A DNA stretch of 64,000 bases, from the NCBI RefSeq assembly GCF_050306235.1, contig NZ_JBLWFH010000003.1, forward strand, positions 310,001 to 374,000, given 5' to 3'. The DNA comes from Glaciecola sp947496235 (GTDB taxonomy: Bacteria > Pseudomonadota > Gammaproteobacteria > Enterobacterales > Alteromonadaceae). Below, piece after piece: positions 26,586 through 35,458 of the stretch. The notes under the pieces were generated by a model. The model had not been told where the DNA came from. It did no database searches and saw only the letters and a program-made list of their open reading frames with translations. Position 1 is the stretch's first letter, and the number at the start of each line of letters is the position of its first letter. Both the position numbers and the translations under genes were made by a program.

Positions 26586-26608
26586 CCTTTACAAACGATT
26601 TGTAAAGG
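26586..26608. promoter_or_regulatory. Perfect 10-bp inverted repeat in the tsaD-rpsU intergenic region
   Basis: CCTTTACAAA-CGA-TTTGTAAAGG lies 90 bp upstream of the rpsU start. It could be an operator or an RNA hairpin in the rpsU leader. I cannot assign a known regulator. Confidence 0.6.
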
Positions 26609-26697
26609 AGTACTATTTCGCACCATTTTTTAGCCCGGGTAATTAAATTAACGCTCAGAAATACCCGGTTGATTTAATTTCTTGAGGTGATTAATTA

Positions 26698-26913
26698 ATG
26701 CCAATTGTTAAAGTAAAAGATAACGAACCGTTTGACGTCGCACTAAGAAGATTCAAACGTTCATGTGAAAAAGCAGGCGTACTTTCTGAAGTTCGTCGTC
26801 GTGAGTTCTTCGAAAAACCTACGTGGGAACGTAAGCGTAAGAAAGCTGCGGCTAAAAAACGTCACATGAAAAAATTGGCGCGTGAAAATGCACGTCGCGT
26901 GAAGCTTTACTAA
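26698..26913 (+). CDS. rpsU: 30S ribosomal protein S21
   Basis: A 71-residue, strongly basic protein with the full S21 pattern: MPIVKVKDNEPFDVALRRFK, EVRRREFFEKPTWERKRKK and a Lys/Arg-rich tail ending RVKLY. It starts the macromolecular synthesis block rpsU-yqeY-dnaG-rpoD. A TTGAGG-type Shine-Dalgarno lies about 10 bp upstream, and a terminator follows the gene, allowing separate control of rpsU levels. Confidence 0.98.
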   Translation: MPIVKVKDNEPFDVALRRFKRSCEKAGVLSEVRRREFFEKPTWERKRKKAAAKKRHMKKLARENARRVKLY

Positions 26914-26935
26914 GCACTCACCGAACAATTTTCAG

Positions 26936-26963
26936 AAAAAGGCGTCCATCGGCGCCTTTTTTT
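26936..26963 (+). terminator. Intrinsic terminator after rpsU
   Basis: Stem AAAAAGGCG/CGCCTTTTT (26936-26944 and 26953-26961) with T-run. By analogy with E. coli, partial read-through would reduce dnaG expression relative to rpsU. Confidence 0.88.
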
Positions 26964-27010
26964 GTGCCAAAATATCTAAAACAAGAAAAACCAACACGAG
27001 GGAAAAATAG

Positions 27011-27454
27011 ATGTCGTTGTTACTACAACTTAAAGACGCGCAAAAAGATGCCATGCGCGCTAAGGACAAACTTACATTAGGAACACTTCGTATGGCATTG
27101 GCCGCAGTCAAACAAAAAGAAGTAGACGAACGTGTTGAAGTGACTGATGAAGATGTATTGCAAATACTGACTAAACTAATAAAGCAACGTCAGGAAGCCG
27201 CTACCCAATTTGAAAAAGGTAATCGTCAAGATTTAGCCGATCAGGAAAAAGCTGAAATTGAAGTATTACAAAAGTTTTTACCTGAACAACTAAGCGACGA
27301 CGAAATCAAAGCCATAGTAGAAAAAGCTATTGCTGACACAGGTGCCGATAATATCCGTGATATGGGCAAAGTGATGGGTAAGGTAAAACCACAATTGCAA
27401 GGCCGCGCCGACATGGGCAAAGTCAGTGGCATGATTAAAGGTCAACTTAGCTAA
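27011..27454 (+). CDS. yqeY: GatB/YqeY-domain protein
   Basis: A 147-residue cytoplasmic protein matching the YqeY family: LKDAQKDAMRAKDKLTLGTL at the N-terminus, KQRQEAATQFEKGNRQDLA in the middle and DMGKVMGKVKPQLQGRADM near the end. It resembles the tRNA-binding tail of the GatB amidotransferase; the cellular role is not settled. Placed between rpsU and dnaG, 17 bp before dnaG, as in many gammaproteobacteria. Confidence 0.92.
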   Translation: MSLLLQLKDAQKDAMRAKDKLTLGTLRMALAAVKQKEVDERVEVTDEDVLQILTKLIKQRQEAATQFEKGNRQDLADQEKAEIEVLQKFLPEQLSDDEIKAIVEKAIADTGADNIRDMGKVMGKVKPQLQGRADMGKVSGMIKGQLS

Positions 27455-27471
27455 ATACAAGGATTGGCCAA

Positions 27472-29241
27472 ATGGCTGGGCGTATCCCTAAAGATTTTAT
27501 CGAAGACTTAGTCGCGCGTGCAGATATTGTTGACGTAATCGACAGTCGTGTAAAATTAAAAAAAGCAGGCCGTAATTATCAGGCCTGTTGCCCATTTCAT
27601 TCGGAAAAAACTCCATCATTTAGCGTTAGCCAAGAAAAACAATTTTTTTACTGTTTTGGTTGTGGTGCCAAAGGCAATGTCATCGGCTTTCTAATGGATT
27701 ACGACAGACTAGAGTTTGTCGAGGCAGTCGAAGAGCTGGCTGGGCAACTGGGCATGGAAGTGCCTAGAGAACAAGGCAATACACCTAGTATACCTCAACG
27801 CTCGAAGTCTGAACGAGAATCCGATTATCAATTAATGGATAATGTCGCTCGATTTTATGCCCAACAATTAAAGTCCAATGCCAATAGCCAACAGGTGATT
27901 GACTATTTAAAAGGCCGTGGATTATCTGGTGAAATCGTCAAACATTGGGGTATTGGTTATGCACCCGATGAATGGGATGCTGTACTGACCCAATTTGGCA
28001 GTCAAGCTGAGCAACAAAAACAACTGCTTGCATTAAAGCTCATCAATGAAAATGATAACAAAAGACGGTATGACTTTTTCCGTCACCGTTTAATGTTCCC
28101 AATTTTAGATAAACGCGGACGAACCATTGCCTTTGGTGGTCGAATAATCGAAGGCGACGGCCCCAAATATTTAAACTCTCCAGAGACTAGAATTTTCCAT
28201 AAAGGCTATGAACTTTATGGCTTGTATCAAGCACGACAAGCTAATCGTCACCTTGATCGTTTATTAGTGGTCGAAGGTTATATGGATGTAGTAGCGCTTT
28301 CGCAATTTGAGATAAATTATGCAGTAGCTGCTTTGGGAACAGCAACAACGCCAGAGCATATACAGACGATGTTTAAGTCGACCAATGAGATTGTGTGTTG
28401 TTACGATGGAGATAGAGCTGGTAAAGACGCTGCTTGGCGAGCATTAGAAAACGCTTTGGCCTATCTGAAAGATGGCGTGGTAATGAAGTTTCTTTTTCTC
28501 CCCGACGGTGAAGACCCGGATACCATGGTACGTAAAGAAGGCAAAGAGGCTTTTGAACAGCGTATTCAAGAGGCTATGCCGCTATCAAAATTCTTATTTA
28601 GCACTATGTTGGCCCGTCATTCAGTTAAAAGTATTGAAGGAAAAGCCAGCTTGAAAGCTGAAGCAGAACCCTTGATACAACAAGTCATCGGTGAGAATCA
28701 AAAAGATATGTTGATGTCGCAATTGAATGAGATATGCGGCGACGGTCATCGTTTTAAGCAGTCTTTAGATGTCAAAAAGGCAAAACAATACCAAAAACCC
28801 AATGATACCAACTATCAGAAAGTCGACATGAAACTATCCCCCGTGCGTTTGATGCTCCGCTTATTGTTGGATAGTCCAGATCTTCCGACCCGTGTCCCCA
28901 AAGTAAAATTGGAAGCCTTTGCTGAGGACCAAAGTACCGGTATGCGTATGTTGCAAGAAGTATATCAGTACTGTATCAGACACCCTAAAGCCACGACAGC
29001 GGTCATGCTAGAGTCATTTAGAGAACACCCATTAGGGAACGCATTGGGCAAATTATTATCTATCGAATTACAAGACAACATAAATGTCGAAACTGAATAC
29101 GTCGCCTGTTTTAAGACCCTATTGCGGCAATATTTTGATTCTAGATTAAATGAATTGTACCAATTAGAGAAAAACACCGGTCTTAGTGAAGCGCAATCTC
29201 AAGAACTGGCCTTGTTAATTCGGAAAAAGTCCCAATTGTAA
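27472..29241 (+). CDS. dnaG: DNA primase
   Basis: A 589-residue primase that makes RNA primers at the replication fork. The CHC2 zinc-binding domain has Cys40, His43, Cys61 and Cys64 (ACCPFHSEKTPSF, FFYCFGCGAKGN). The catalytic core runs from about 115; the TOPRIM domain carries VVEGYMDVVAL and CCYDGDRAGKDAA. The C-terminal helicase-binding region extends to the end. Length is normal. Second-last gene of the rpsU-yqeY-dnaG-rpoD block. Confidence 0.98.
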   Translation: MAGRIPKDFIEDLVARADIVDVIDSRVKLKKAGRNYQACCPFHSEKTPSFSVSQEKQFFYCFGCGAKGNVIGFLMDYDRLEFVEAVEELAGQLGMEVPREQGNTPSIPQRSKSERESDYQLMDNVARFYAQQLKSNANSQQVIDYLKGRGLSGEIVKHWGIGYAPDEWDAVLTQFGSQAEQQKQLLALKLINENDNKRRYDFFRHRLMFPILDKRGRTIAFGGRIIEGDGPKYLNSPETRIFHKGYELYGLYQARQANRHLDRLLVVEGYMDVVALSQFEINYAVAALGTATTPEHIQTMFKSTNEIVCCYDGDRAGKDAAWRALENALAYLKDGVVMKFLFLPDGEDPDTMVRKEGKEAFEQRIQEAMPLSKFLFSTMLARHSVKSIEGKASLKAEAEPLIQQVIGENQKDMLMSQLNEICGDGHRFKQSLDVKKAKQYQKPNDTNYQKVDMKLSPVRLMLRLLLDSPDLPTRVPKVKLEAFAEDQSTGMRMLQEVYQYCIRHPKATTAVMLESFREHPLGNALGKLLSIELQDNINVETEYVACFKTLLRQYFDSRLNELYQLEKNTGLSEAQSQELALLIRKKSQL

Positions 29242-29331
29242 AATCCAGTGAATGCTTTTTTTGAGCAAAATTTGAGTAAAGAATGTAGAAAGACTAACCT
29301 ATAATTTAGGTGGAATTTTAACCATCCTTTA

Positions 29332-29340
29332 TGCTATACT
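29332..29340 (+). promoter_or_regulatory. Extended -10 promoter upstream of rpoD
   Basis: TGC-TATACT forms an extended -10 element 125 bp before the rpoD start; no good -35 is present. It would allow rpoD transcription independent of rpsU-dnaG. The 224-bp dnaG-rpoD gap shows no open reading frame of interest. Confidence 0.45.
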
Positions 29341-29465
29341 GTCTAATTCGCTGAAAGGTGGTAGTACGAGTGCTAACTGACTGAAAAGTCAACCAAGTAG
29401 CAGACTCGAATTGAGAGCAAATTTGACGTTTTCTTCAAATGTCATAACAACGTGTAAGGTATACT

Positions 29466-31295
29466 GTGCAGAGCAAGCAATCCCAGATTAAACTCCTGAT
29501 TGCCAAAGGCAAAGAACAAGGTTATTTAACTTTTTCTGAAGTGAATGATCACTTACCTGCAGATATCGTCGATTCGGATCAGATCGAAGATATCATTCGC
29601 ATGATAAACGATATGGGTATTCAAGTGTTTGAATCGGCACCCGATTCAGACGAACTATTAATGCAAGAATCTACCACGGATGAAGATGTTGCAGAAGCTG
29701 CTGCCCAGGCATTAGCAACGGTAGAAAGTGAAATAGGTAGAACTACTGACCCAGTACGTATGTACATGCGTGAAATGGGGACAGTGGAACTTCTTACCAG
29801 AGAAGGCGAGATTGAGATCGCCAAACGAATTGAAGATGGTATCAATCAGGTGCAATGTTCTGTTGCAGAATATCCTGAAGCCATTACTTATCTGCTTGAT
29901 CAGTGGGATCTGTATGAAGCGGAAGAAATCCGCTTGAGTGACATCATATTAGGCTTCGTTGATCCTAACGAAGAAGATGTAGCGCCAACAGCAACGCACA
30001 TTGGTTCTGAACTATCCGATGATGATCTTGATGATGAAGATGATGATGGTAGTGACGAAGACGATGAAGAAGAGGATGACAACAGTGTTGATCCTGAACT
30101 TGCGCGTGAAAAATTCGCAGAATTAAGAGAGCAATACACCAAAGCCAGAGCCGTTATCGAGCAAAAAGGCCGAGCTCACGCTGATGCGAAAAAACAAATC
30201 GCATCACTAAGCGATGTGTTTAAAGAATTCAGATTAGTACCAAAGCAATTTGACCGCATGGTTAAAAACATGCGCGATATGATGGACAGAGTTCGTATTC
30301 AAGAACGTCTTGTTATGAAATTCTGTGTTGTTAAAGCTAAGATGCCGAAGAAAGACTTTATTCATAAGTTTGCTGGCAACGAAACTGTGACTGATTGGTT
30401 ATTTGAAGCGCTAGAGTCTGATGCTCCTTACATAGATAAACTGAATGAGTACAGAGAAGAAATCGAGCGTTGCATCAGTAAAATGAATACGGTTGAGCAA
30501 GAAACTGGCTTAAACATTCATGATATCAAAGACATCAACCGTCGCATGTCTATCGGTGAAGCCAAAGCTCGACGTGCTAAGAAAGAAATGGTTGAAGCTA
30601 ACTTGCGTTTGGTAATTTCAATCGCGAAAAAGTACACCAACCGTGGATTACAATTCTTGGATCTGATTCAAGAAGGTAATATCGGTTTGATGAAAGCGGT
30701 AGATAAATTTGAATACCGTCGTGGTTATAAGTTCTCAACTTATGCTACATGGTGGATTCGTCAGGCGATTACGCGCTCTATTGCGGACCAAGCACGTACG
30801 ATTCGTATTCCGGTGCATATGATTGAAACAATCAACAAGCTGAATAGAATCTCGCGTCAAATGTTGCAAGAAATGGGTCGTGAACCTACGCCAGAAGAAT
30901 TGTCAGAACGCATGGTAATGCCAGAAGATAAGATCCGTAAGGTGTTAAAAATTGCGAAAGAGCCAATTTCAATGGAAACGCCCATTGGTGATGATGAAGA
31001 TTCGCATCTTGGTGACTTTATAGAGGATGTGACTATTACACAACCTCTAGATTCTGCTACTGGCAACAGCTTGAAGAATGCAACCCAAGAAGTGCTTGCA
31101 GGCTTAACAGCTCGTGAAGCTAAAGTACTGCGTATGCGTTTCGGTATTGATATGAACACCGACCATACTTTGGAAGAAGTGGGTAAACAGTTCGATGTTA
31201 CCCGTGAGCGGATTCGTCAAATTGAAGCCAAGGCGTTACGCAAATTAAGACATCCAAGTCGGTCAGAGTCATTAAAATCCTTCTTGGACGAATAA
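29466..31295 (+). CDS. rpoD: RNA polymerase primary sigma factor (sigma-70)
   Basis: A 609-residue primary sigma factor. Region 1.1 covers about 1-80. Region 1.2 contains PVRMYMREMGTVELLTREGE. A non-conserved insert follows with a very acidic stretch (about 183-208). Region 2 has GLQFLDLIQEGNIGLMKAVD and KFSTYATWWIRQAITRSI, and region 4 has LEEVGKQFDVTRERIRQIEA. Start codon is GTG (base 29466), giving MQSKQSQIKLLIAKGKEQG. Last gene of the macromolecular synthesis block, ended by a strong terminator. Confidence 0.98.
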   Translation: MQSKQSQIKLLIAKGKEQGYLTFSEVNDHLPADIVDSDQIEDIIRMINDMGIQVFESAPDSDELLMQESTTDEDVAEAAAQALATVESEIGRTTDPVRMYMREMGTVELLTREGEIEIAKRIEDGINQVQCSVAEYPEAITYLLDQWDLYEAEEIRLSDIILGFVDPNEEDVAPTATHIGSELSDDDLDDEDDDGSDEDDEEEDDNSVDPELAREKFAELREQYTKARAVIEQKGRAHADAKKQIASLSDVFKEFRLVPKQFDRMVKNMRDMMDRVRIQERLVMKFCVVKAKMPKKDFIHKFAGNETVTDWLFEALESDAPYIDKLNEYREEIERCISKMNTVEQETGLNIHDIKDINRRMSIGEAKARRAKKEMVEANLRLVISIAKKYTNRGLQFLDLIQEGNIGLMKAVDKFEYRRGYKFSTYATWWIRQAITRSIADQARTIRIPVHMIETINKLNRISRQMLQEMGREPTPEELSERMVMPEDKIRKVLKIAKEPISMETPIGDDEDSHLGDFIEDVTITQPLDSATGNSLKNATQEVLAGLTAREAKVLRMRFGIDMNTDHTLEEVGKQFDVTRERIRQIEAKALRKLRHPSRSESLKSFLDE

Positions 31296-31307
31296 GTTCT
31301 AACAAAG

Positions 31308-31333
31308 AAAAGGCGCTTTTAAGCGCCTTTTTT
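31308..31333 (+). terminator. Intrinsic terminator after rpoD
   Basis: Stem AAAAGGCGCTT (31308-31318) and AAGCGCCTTTT (31321-31331) with T-run. Confidence 0.9.
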
Positions 31334-31384
31334 ATGGTTATAATAAGGTAATGGATGATGATGCTGGATCAAAAGGAGATTTAT

Positions 31385-31654
31385 ATGGGTGTGTCTTACT
31401 TCATTGTGTTTCTGCTGTTGTTTTTTGTTATGAATGTCCTACCTTGGGTGCTCGCTCTTATTTCTAGGAAAACTTCAGGCAATAATAAAGTCATTTGGTT
31501 TTTAATGTCATTTTTCTTATCTTGGCTAGGGTTTATTGTCTATTACTTCATTGTAGTTAAGCCTGAATGGAAGGCGAAATTAGAAAGAAACAAACCAAAG
31601 AGGATTTTGCGAAACGAAAATGGCATGCCAATTAAAATGTATGATAAATCTTAA
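31385..31654 (+). CDS. Small inner-membrane protein, two helices
   Basis: An 89-residue protein from the ATG that follows AAGGAG at 31373-31378; the frame also allows a start at 31355, with no comparable ribosome site. Two hydrophobic helices (about 4-24 and 36-57) are followed by a basic tail (KPEWKAKLERNKPKRI). The helix pair around WFLMSFFLSWLGFIVYYFIV resembles the PLDc_N or superinfection-immunity type of small membrane proteins, but the match is by eye and weak. The gene is single, between rpoD and a convergent GNAT gene. Confidence 0.7.
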   Translation: MGVSYFIVFLLLFFVMNVLPWVLALISRKTSGNNKVIWFLMSFFLSWLGFIVYYFIVVKPEWKAKLERNKPKRILRNENGMPIKMYDKS

Positions 31655-31753
31655 TACGAGTCTGGGTTTAATACACAATTAGTTTTTGGTTTTGTTATCG
31701 CTACAAGTATTAGAAAATCAGTATTGTGGTGCACTACTAGGAAATCTCAAACC

Positions 31754-32236
31754 CTATAAATTGGTGTACAGCATAGCAACATTGCACCTTTCGTAATGAC
31801 TGCCGAATTCCTCCATAATACCAACATCATGTACAAATCCATTTTTCTCATAGAGATGAATCGCGGCTTCACAGGCTGTATTGGTTAGCAAATAAAGGCG
31901 TTTTATGTTGGGTTGAGCTTGAGCTTGAGCAAGCACGTATTGTAATAATTGTTCCCCTACCTTTAAGCCTCTGGCACTATTTGACACACCCATTTTGGTT
32001 AATTCAAAATCACCCTCGCTACTTTTCATTAGAGCGCAGGTACCTATGATGCCCAAGGACGCATGCTCAGCAAACCATATATAGCCGCCCTTTTGAATGA
32101 TGTATTCTTCAGGATTTTCTAACACTTGAACATCAATGGGCTCTAATCGGAACATTTGAGTTATCCATTCTCTATTTATGTTTGTGAAATGATGTTTCAA
32201 TTTAGGGTTGAAAGCTAAAAAAGTAATCTGTGACAT
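31754..32236 (-). CDS. GNAT-family N-acetyltransferase
   Basis: A 160-residue protein with the GNAT core: strand ASLGIIGTCALMKS, acetyl-CoA-binding motif A ELTKMGVSNSARGLKVGEQLL (Arg/Gly pattern R-G-L-K-V-G), and the terminal HLYEKNGFV motif. Cytoplasmic, no fused domain. Substrate unknown. Alone on its strand and convergent with the small membrane protein gene. Confidence 0.9.
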   Translation of the reverse strand: MSQITFLAFNPKLKHHFTNINREWITQMFRLEPIDVQVLENPEEYIIQKGGYIWFAEHASLGIIGTCALMKSSEGDFELTKMGVSNSARGLKVGEQLLQYVLAQAQAQPNIKRLYLLTNTACEAAIHLYEKNGFVHDVGIMEEFGSHYERCNVAMLYTNL

Positions 32237-32441
32237 GTTTATTTGCCATCTAAAGGCTGTGAATTAAGCTGAAATTATTGACCCTAGAATTTCTCATTTT
32301 ATTCATACTTTTGTACAGATATTTTTGAAAGTTTTACAGATTATTTGCTAAGGATAATTATTTTATTAATATATTCAATATGTTACAAATGGCATTTAAA
32401 TCGCATATTCAAAATCGACTAGACAACAAAGGAGAGTCGAT

Positions 32442-33020
32442 ATGTTTAAACGCACATTAACAGCAATTGCAATCTCAGGTATGTTAACAACTTCTGCTAT
32501 GGCTTCTGACGGTAAAAATGACTGGAAAGAAGATGCAATGGACGCTTGGATTGATGGTAAAGCTGAAGCAACTTTGTTATTCAACGGTAATTTAGATTCA
32601 TTTGACATCAATACGGATGTAGAAGACGGCGTAGTAACGCTAACGGGTAAAGTCGATAACGACGTGGACAAAGAATTAGCATCAGAGCTTATCCTAGGCA
32701 TTGACGGTGTTGCCCGTGTAGATAACATGTTAACTGTTACTAGAGTACATTCAGATGAGATGGATGATGATGATGAAATGACAGCATTTACCGACGCTAA
32801 GATTGGTACCGTCATTAAATCACGCTATTTATTCAATAGCGAAGTACCGGGTATGGACATTGACGTAGACGTCGAAAACAAAGAAGTGACCTTAAATGGT
32901 AAGGTTAAATCTAAGGAAATAAGTCAATTGGCTGAACAAATTGCTAAAAATGCCAACGACGTTTCTAAAGTCGTAAACAATTTAACGATTGAAGACGACA
33001 TGGATAATCAAGCAGAATAA
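32442..33020 (+). CDS. Periplasmic protein with two BON domains (OsmY-like)
   Basis: A 192-residue protein with a signal peptide (1-22, ending SAMA). Two BON domains follow, about 30-105 and 118-185, each with the pattern of a short helix, V-E-D/N-x-x-V-T-L-x-G-K-V (EDGVVTLTGKV and NKEVTLNGKV) and a closing V-x-N-x-L-T strand. BON proteins contact phospholipids and are often stress induced. Strong AAAGGAG upstream, terminator directly downstream. Confidence 0.9.
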   Translation: MFKRTLTAIAISGMLTTSAMASDGKNDWKEDAMDAWIDGKAEATLLFNGNLDSFDINTDVEDGVVTLTGKVDNDVDKELASELILGIDGVARVDNMLTVTRVHSDEMDDDDEMTAFTDAKIGTVIKSRYLFNSEVPGMDIDVDVENKEVTLNGKVKSKEISQLAEQIAKNANDVSKVVNNLTIEDDMDNQAE

Positions 33021-33038
33021 TAGTTTCTGATAATTGAG

Positions 33039-33063
33039 AAAAGCCCGCCTCGCGGGCTTTTTC
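33039..33063. terminator. Terminator between the BON gene and the hybrid kinase gene
   Basis: Stem AAAGCCCGC/GCGGGCTTT (33040-33048 and 33052-33060) with loop CTC and T-run; A-run on the left allows use on the minus strand. Confidence 0.9.
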
Positions 33064-33068
33064 ATTTG

Positions 33069-34994
33069 TCACTGACTAAAAACCTCAGCAAGCTTATCCT
33101 TTGTGACTGGCTTTACGATAAATTCAGCAATATTGTACTCAGTTGAATATTGCAGATTTGGCTGCTCACCACTTATTACGAAAAGAGGTGAATGTGGATG
33201 ATGTTGGCGAATAGCACTTAAAAGTGCAGCCCCGCCACCGTCTGGCAGATTTAAATCAGAGACTACAGTCAACTCACCATCTGCATGTTTCTGAAGGTTT
33301 TTGTAAGCATCGGTGGCAGAGTGAGCGACACTTACTTGATATCCCAGTTGAGTCAACAACATCTTCATTATCATGGCAGCGTCTTCGTCATCCTCAATCA
33401 ACAACATCGAATTTGGTAACGCTTTCACTTGTTCATTTTGTGATTGAACTGTTAGGTACTTGGTCAATACTCGGTAAAATATCTCACTATCTATGGGTTT
33501 AGTAATCAATCCGTTAAAGCCTAAGCTAATCAGTTCATCCTGAATACTAAAGGTGCTTCCAGCGGTCATCGCCAATACTTTACATTCGATCCCAGCTTGT
33601 TGAATATTTTGAATCGTTTCCTGCCCAGTCATTCCAGGCATTTGCAGATCCATCAACACTAGATCATATTTGTACCCTTCTAATAGTTCGATTGCCCTTC
33701 TACCATTTTTGGCAAACTCTACTTCAGCACCTGTATTTTTGACCAACTGACCGACCAATTGGCGGATTTCAAAAATATCATCCACCACAAGTACCTTGCC
33801 GTTAAGACTAGGAACATGCTGGGATTTTTTAGTGTATTGCTCAGTAGAGAAGTCGAAAACTTCTTTTATGCTTTCCGGTGTAATTTGAATAGGTACATCA
33901 ATATGGAAACAGGTGCCCTTGCCTATTTCACTCGTTGCTGTAAGGCTACCATTCATACGTTGGATAATTTCGGCACTGATAGAAAGCCCTAACCCAGCGC
34001 CACCGGACTTTCTTTTTGATACATCTTCAAGCTGAGAAAATGGTTTAAAAATTTCGTCGAGTTTGTTTTCTGCAATACCAATTCCAGAGTCTTGAATATC
34101 AATGGATAATCTAGGTTCAGTTTCACCATGTTGCTGTAAGGTTAGTCTCACTTCTCCTTGATCAGTAAACTTTATCGCATTGCCTAGAATATTCAAAAGT
34201 ACCTGTTTACAGCGGGTTTCGTCTAAAAGCGGGCGATTATCCACTGGTTGTTTGGATTCGAAAACTAGGTTTATACCTTTATCTGCCGCGGCGACTGTTA
34301 ATAAACCGTAGATATCGACCAGCATTTGACGTAAATCGCATGGTTGTCGATGGAGTTCAAATTTATCTGCTAACAATTTAGATAAATCCAACACATCATT
34401 TAACAGACTCAATAAATGACGTCCGTTTTTTTGAATAATTTTTAGCTCTTTATTTACTGGTGCTGTTATGGGGTTTTCCAGCAACAGATCAGCATAACCC
34501 AAAATAGAGGTTAAAGGTGTTCTTAACTCATGGGATAAATGCGAAATGAACCTATCTTTAGCTAAGTTTTCGGATTCTATTTGTTGATTTCGAATACGGC
34601 TAAATTCAAGCGCTTTACGCGACACCGCATAACTAATAGATTTTTCAAACGTTGGTGAATCTATGGCTGCCTTCGGAATGTAATCTTGGGCACCTTTTCT
34701 AATTACTTTTTTCGCGATATCGTCATCGCTTTGTCCGGTTAATAAGATTATTGGAGTGCTAACTTGTTTTTCTTCTAATGCCACCAAGACATCGATGCCA
34801 GTAAAAGAACCGAGAAAGAAATCTAACAAACAAAGGTCATAATGGTTATTCGACAATTTTTCCACAATCGCAGAAAAATCCGTTTCTACGGTAAAATCTC
34901 CGTCAGTCACCATCAATTGACTTAGACGATCTTGGATGATGAAAACATCATCTTCATCGTCGTCGGCAATTAATATACGCTTAATAGATTCCAT
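33069..34994 (-). CDS. Hybrid histidine kinase: REC-HisKA-HATPase-REC-REC
   Basis: A 641-residue soluble hybrid kinase. Receiver 1 (5-125; Asp58 in CLLDFFLG), HisKA with SHLSHELRTPL (His155), ATPase domain (about 255-370, GGAGLGLSISAEI), receiver 2 (about 393-505; VLMDLQMPGMTG) and receiver 3 (about 525-641; VVSDLNLPDGGG). No sensor or membrane region is present, so its input is probably the receiver 1 phosphorylation state, set by the other operon members. It is the last gene of a five-gene row, 11 bp after the CheY-like gene. Confidence 0.93.
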   Translation of the reverse strand: MESIKRILIADDDEDDVFIIQDRLSQLMVTDGDFTVETDFSAIVEKLSNNHYDLCLLDFFLGSFTGIDVLVALEEKQVSTPIILLTGQSDDDIAKKVIRKGAQDYIPKAAIDSPTFEKSISYAVSRKALEFSRIRNQQIESENLAKDRFISHLSHELRTPLTSILGYADLLLENPITAPVNKELKIIQKNGRHLLSLLNDVLDLSKLLADKFELHRQPCDLRQMLVDIYGLLTVAAADKGINLVFESKQPVDNRPLLDETRCKQVLLNILGNAIKFTDQGEVRLTLQQHGETEPRLSIDIQDSGIGIAENKLDEIFKPFSQLEDVSKRKSGGAGLGLSISAEIIQRMNGSLTATSEIGKGTCFHIDVPIQITPESIKEVFDFSTEQYTKKSQHVPSLNGKVLVVDDIFEIRQLVGQLVKNTGAEVEFAKNGRRAIELLEGYKYDLVLMDLQMPGMTGQETIQNIQQAGIECKVLAMTAGSTFSIQDELISLGFNGLITKPIDSEIFYRVLTKYLTVQSQNEQVKALPNSMLLIEDDEDAAMIMKMLLTQLGYQVSVAHSATDAYKNLQKHADGELTVVSDLNLPDGGGAALLSAIRQHHPHSPLFVISGEQPNLQYSTEYNIAEFIVKPVTKDKLAEVFSQ

Positions 34995-35005
34995 TCAATT
35001 CTCAA

Positions 35006-35458
35006 CTATTCAAGATTACCGGGCAAATTTGCCCATTCGTACCAATAATCATTTAAGGTTTGCATTAACTTCACCAAATCTTCAAAACTGGAAGGCTTTG
35101 AAAAGTAGCCAGAAGCCCCCAAGGCGTATCCTTGCTGTATGTCTTCGATTTCTTGAGACGTTGATAAAATGATAACGGGAATAGCTTTAAATTTTTCGTG
35201 CTCTTTTAAGGCTTTTAGCACTTCTCTGCCGTCCATGATGGGCATATTTAAATCCAACAAGATGATATTGGGCACTTTTAAATCTTGCTGCTGTTCTAGA
35301 TCGTTTAAATAGTCCAATAAGGCTTTGCCATCTTTAACAACCCGCAGATCGTGCTGAATGCCTGCACTACTCATGGCATCTTGAGTTAATAAAATATCAT
35401 CGTCATCGTCATCTGCCAATAAAATGGTAAATGGCAAGTTACTGAGCTCTTTTCTCAT
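35006..35458 (-). CDS. Single-domain response regulator (Rcp1-like CheY family)
   Basis: A 150-residue stand-alone receiver with acidic cluster ADDDDDD (15-21), phospho-acceptor Asp69 in ILLDLNMPIMDGREV, Ser/Thr in ILSTS and Lys in YFSKPSSFEDL. The Pro-x-x-D spacing and length resemble the Rcp1 regulators that pair with phytochrome-type kinases. Its ATG overlaps the stop of the upstream kinase by 4 bp, so it is very likely the direct phosphate acceptor of that kinase. Confidence 0.93.
   Translation of the reverse strand: MRKELSNLPFTILLADDDDDDILLTQDAMSSAGIQHDLRVVKDGKALLDYLNDLEQQQDLKVPNIILLDLNMPIMDGREVLKALKEHEKFKAIPVIILSTSQEIEDIQQGYALGASGYFSKPSSFEDLVKLMQTLNDYWYEWANLPGNLE

Noticed and set aside
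29242..29465. Possible small RNA or gene between dnaG and rpoD
   Set aside because: Only a promoter-like extended -10 could be supported; no terminator hairpin or coding frame was found.
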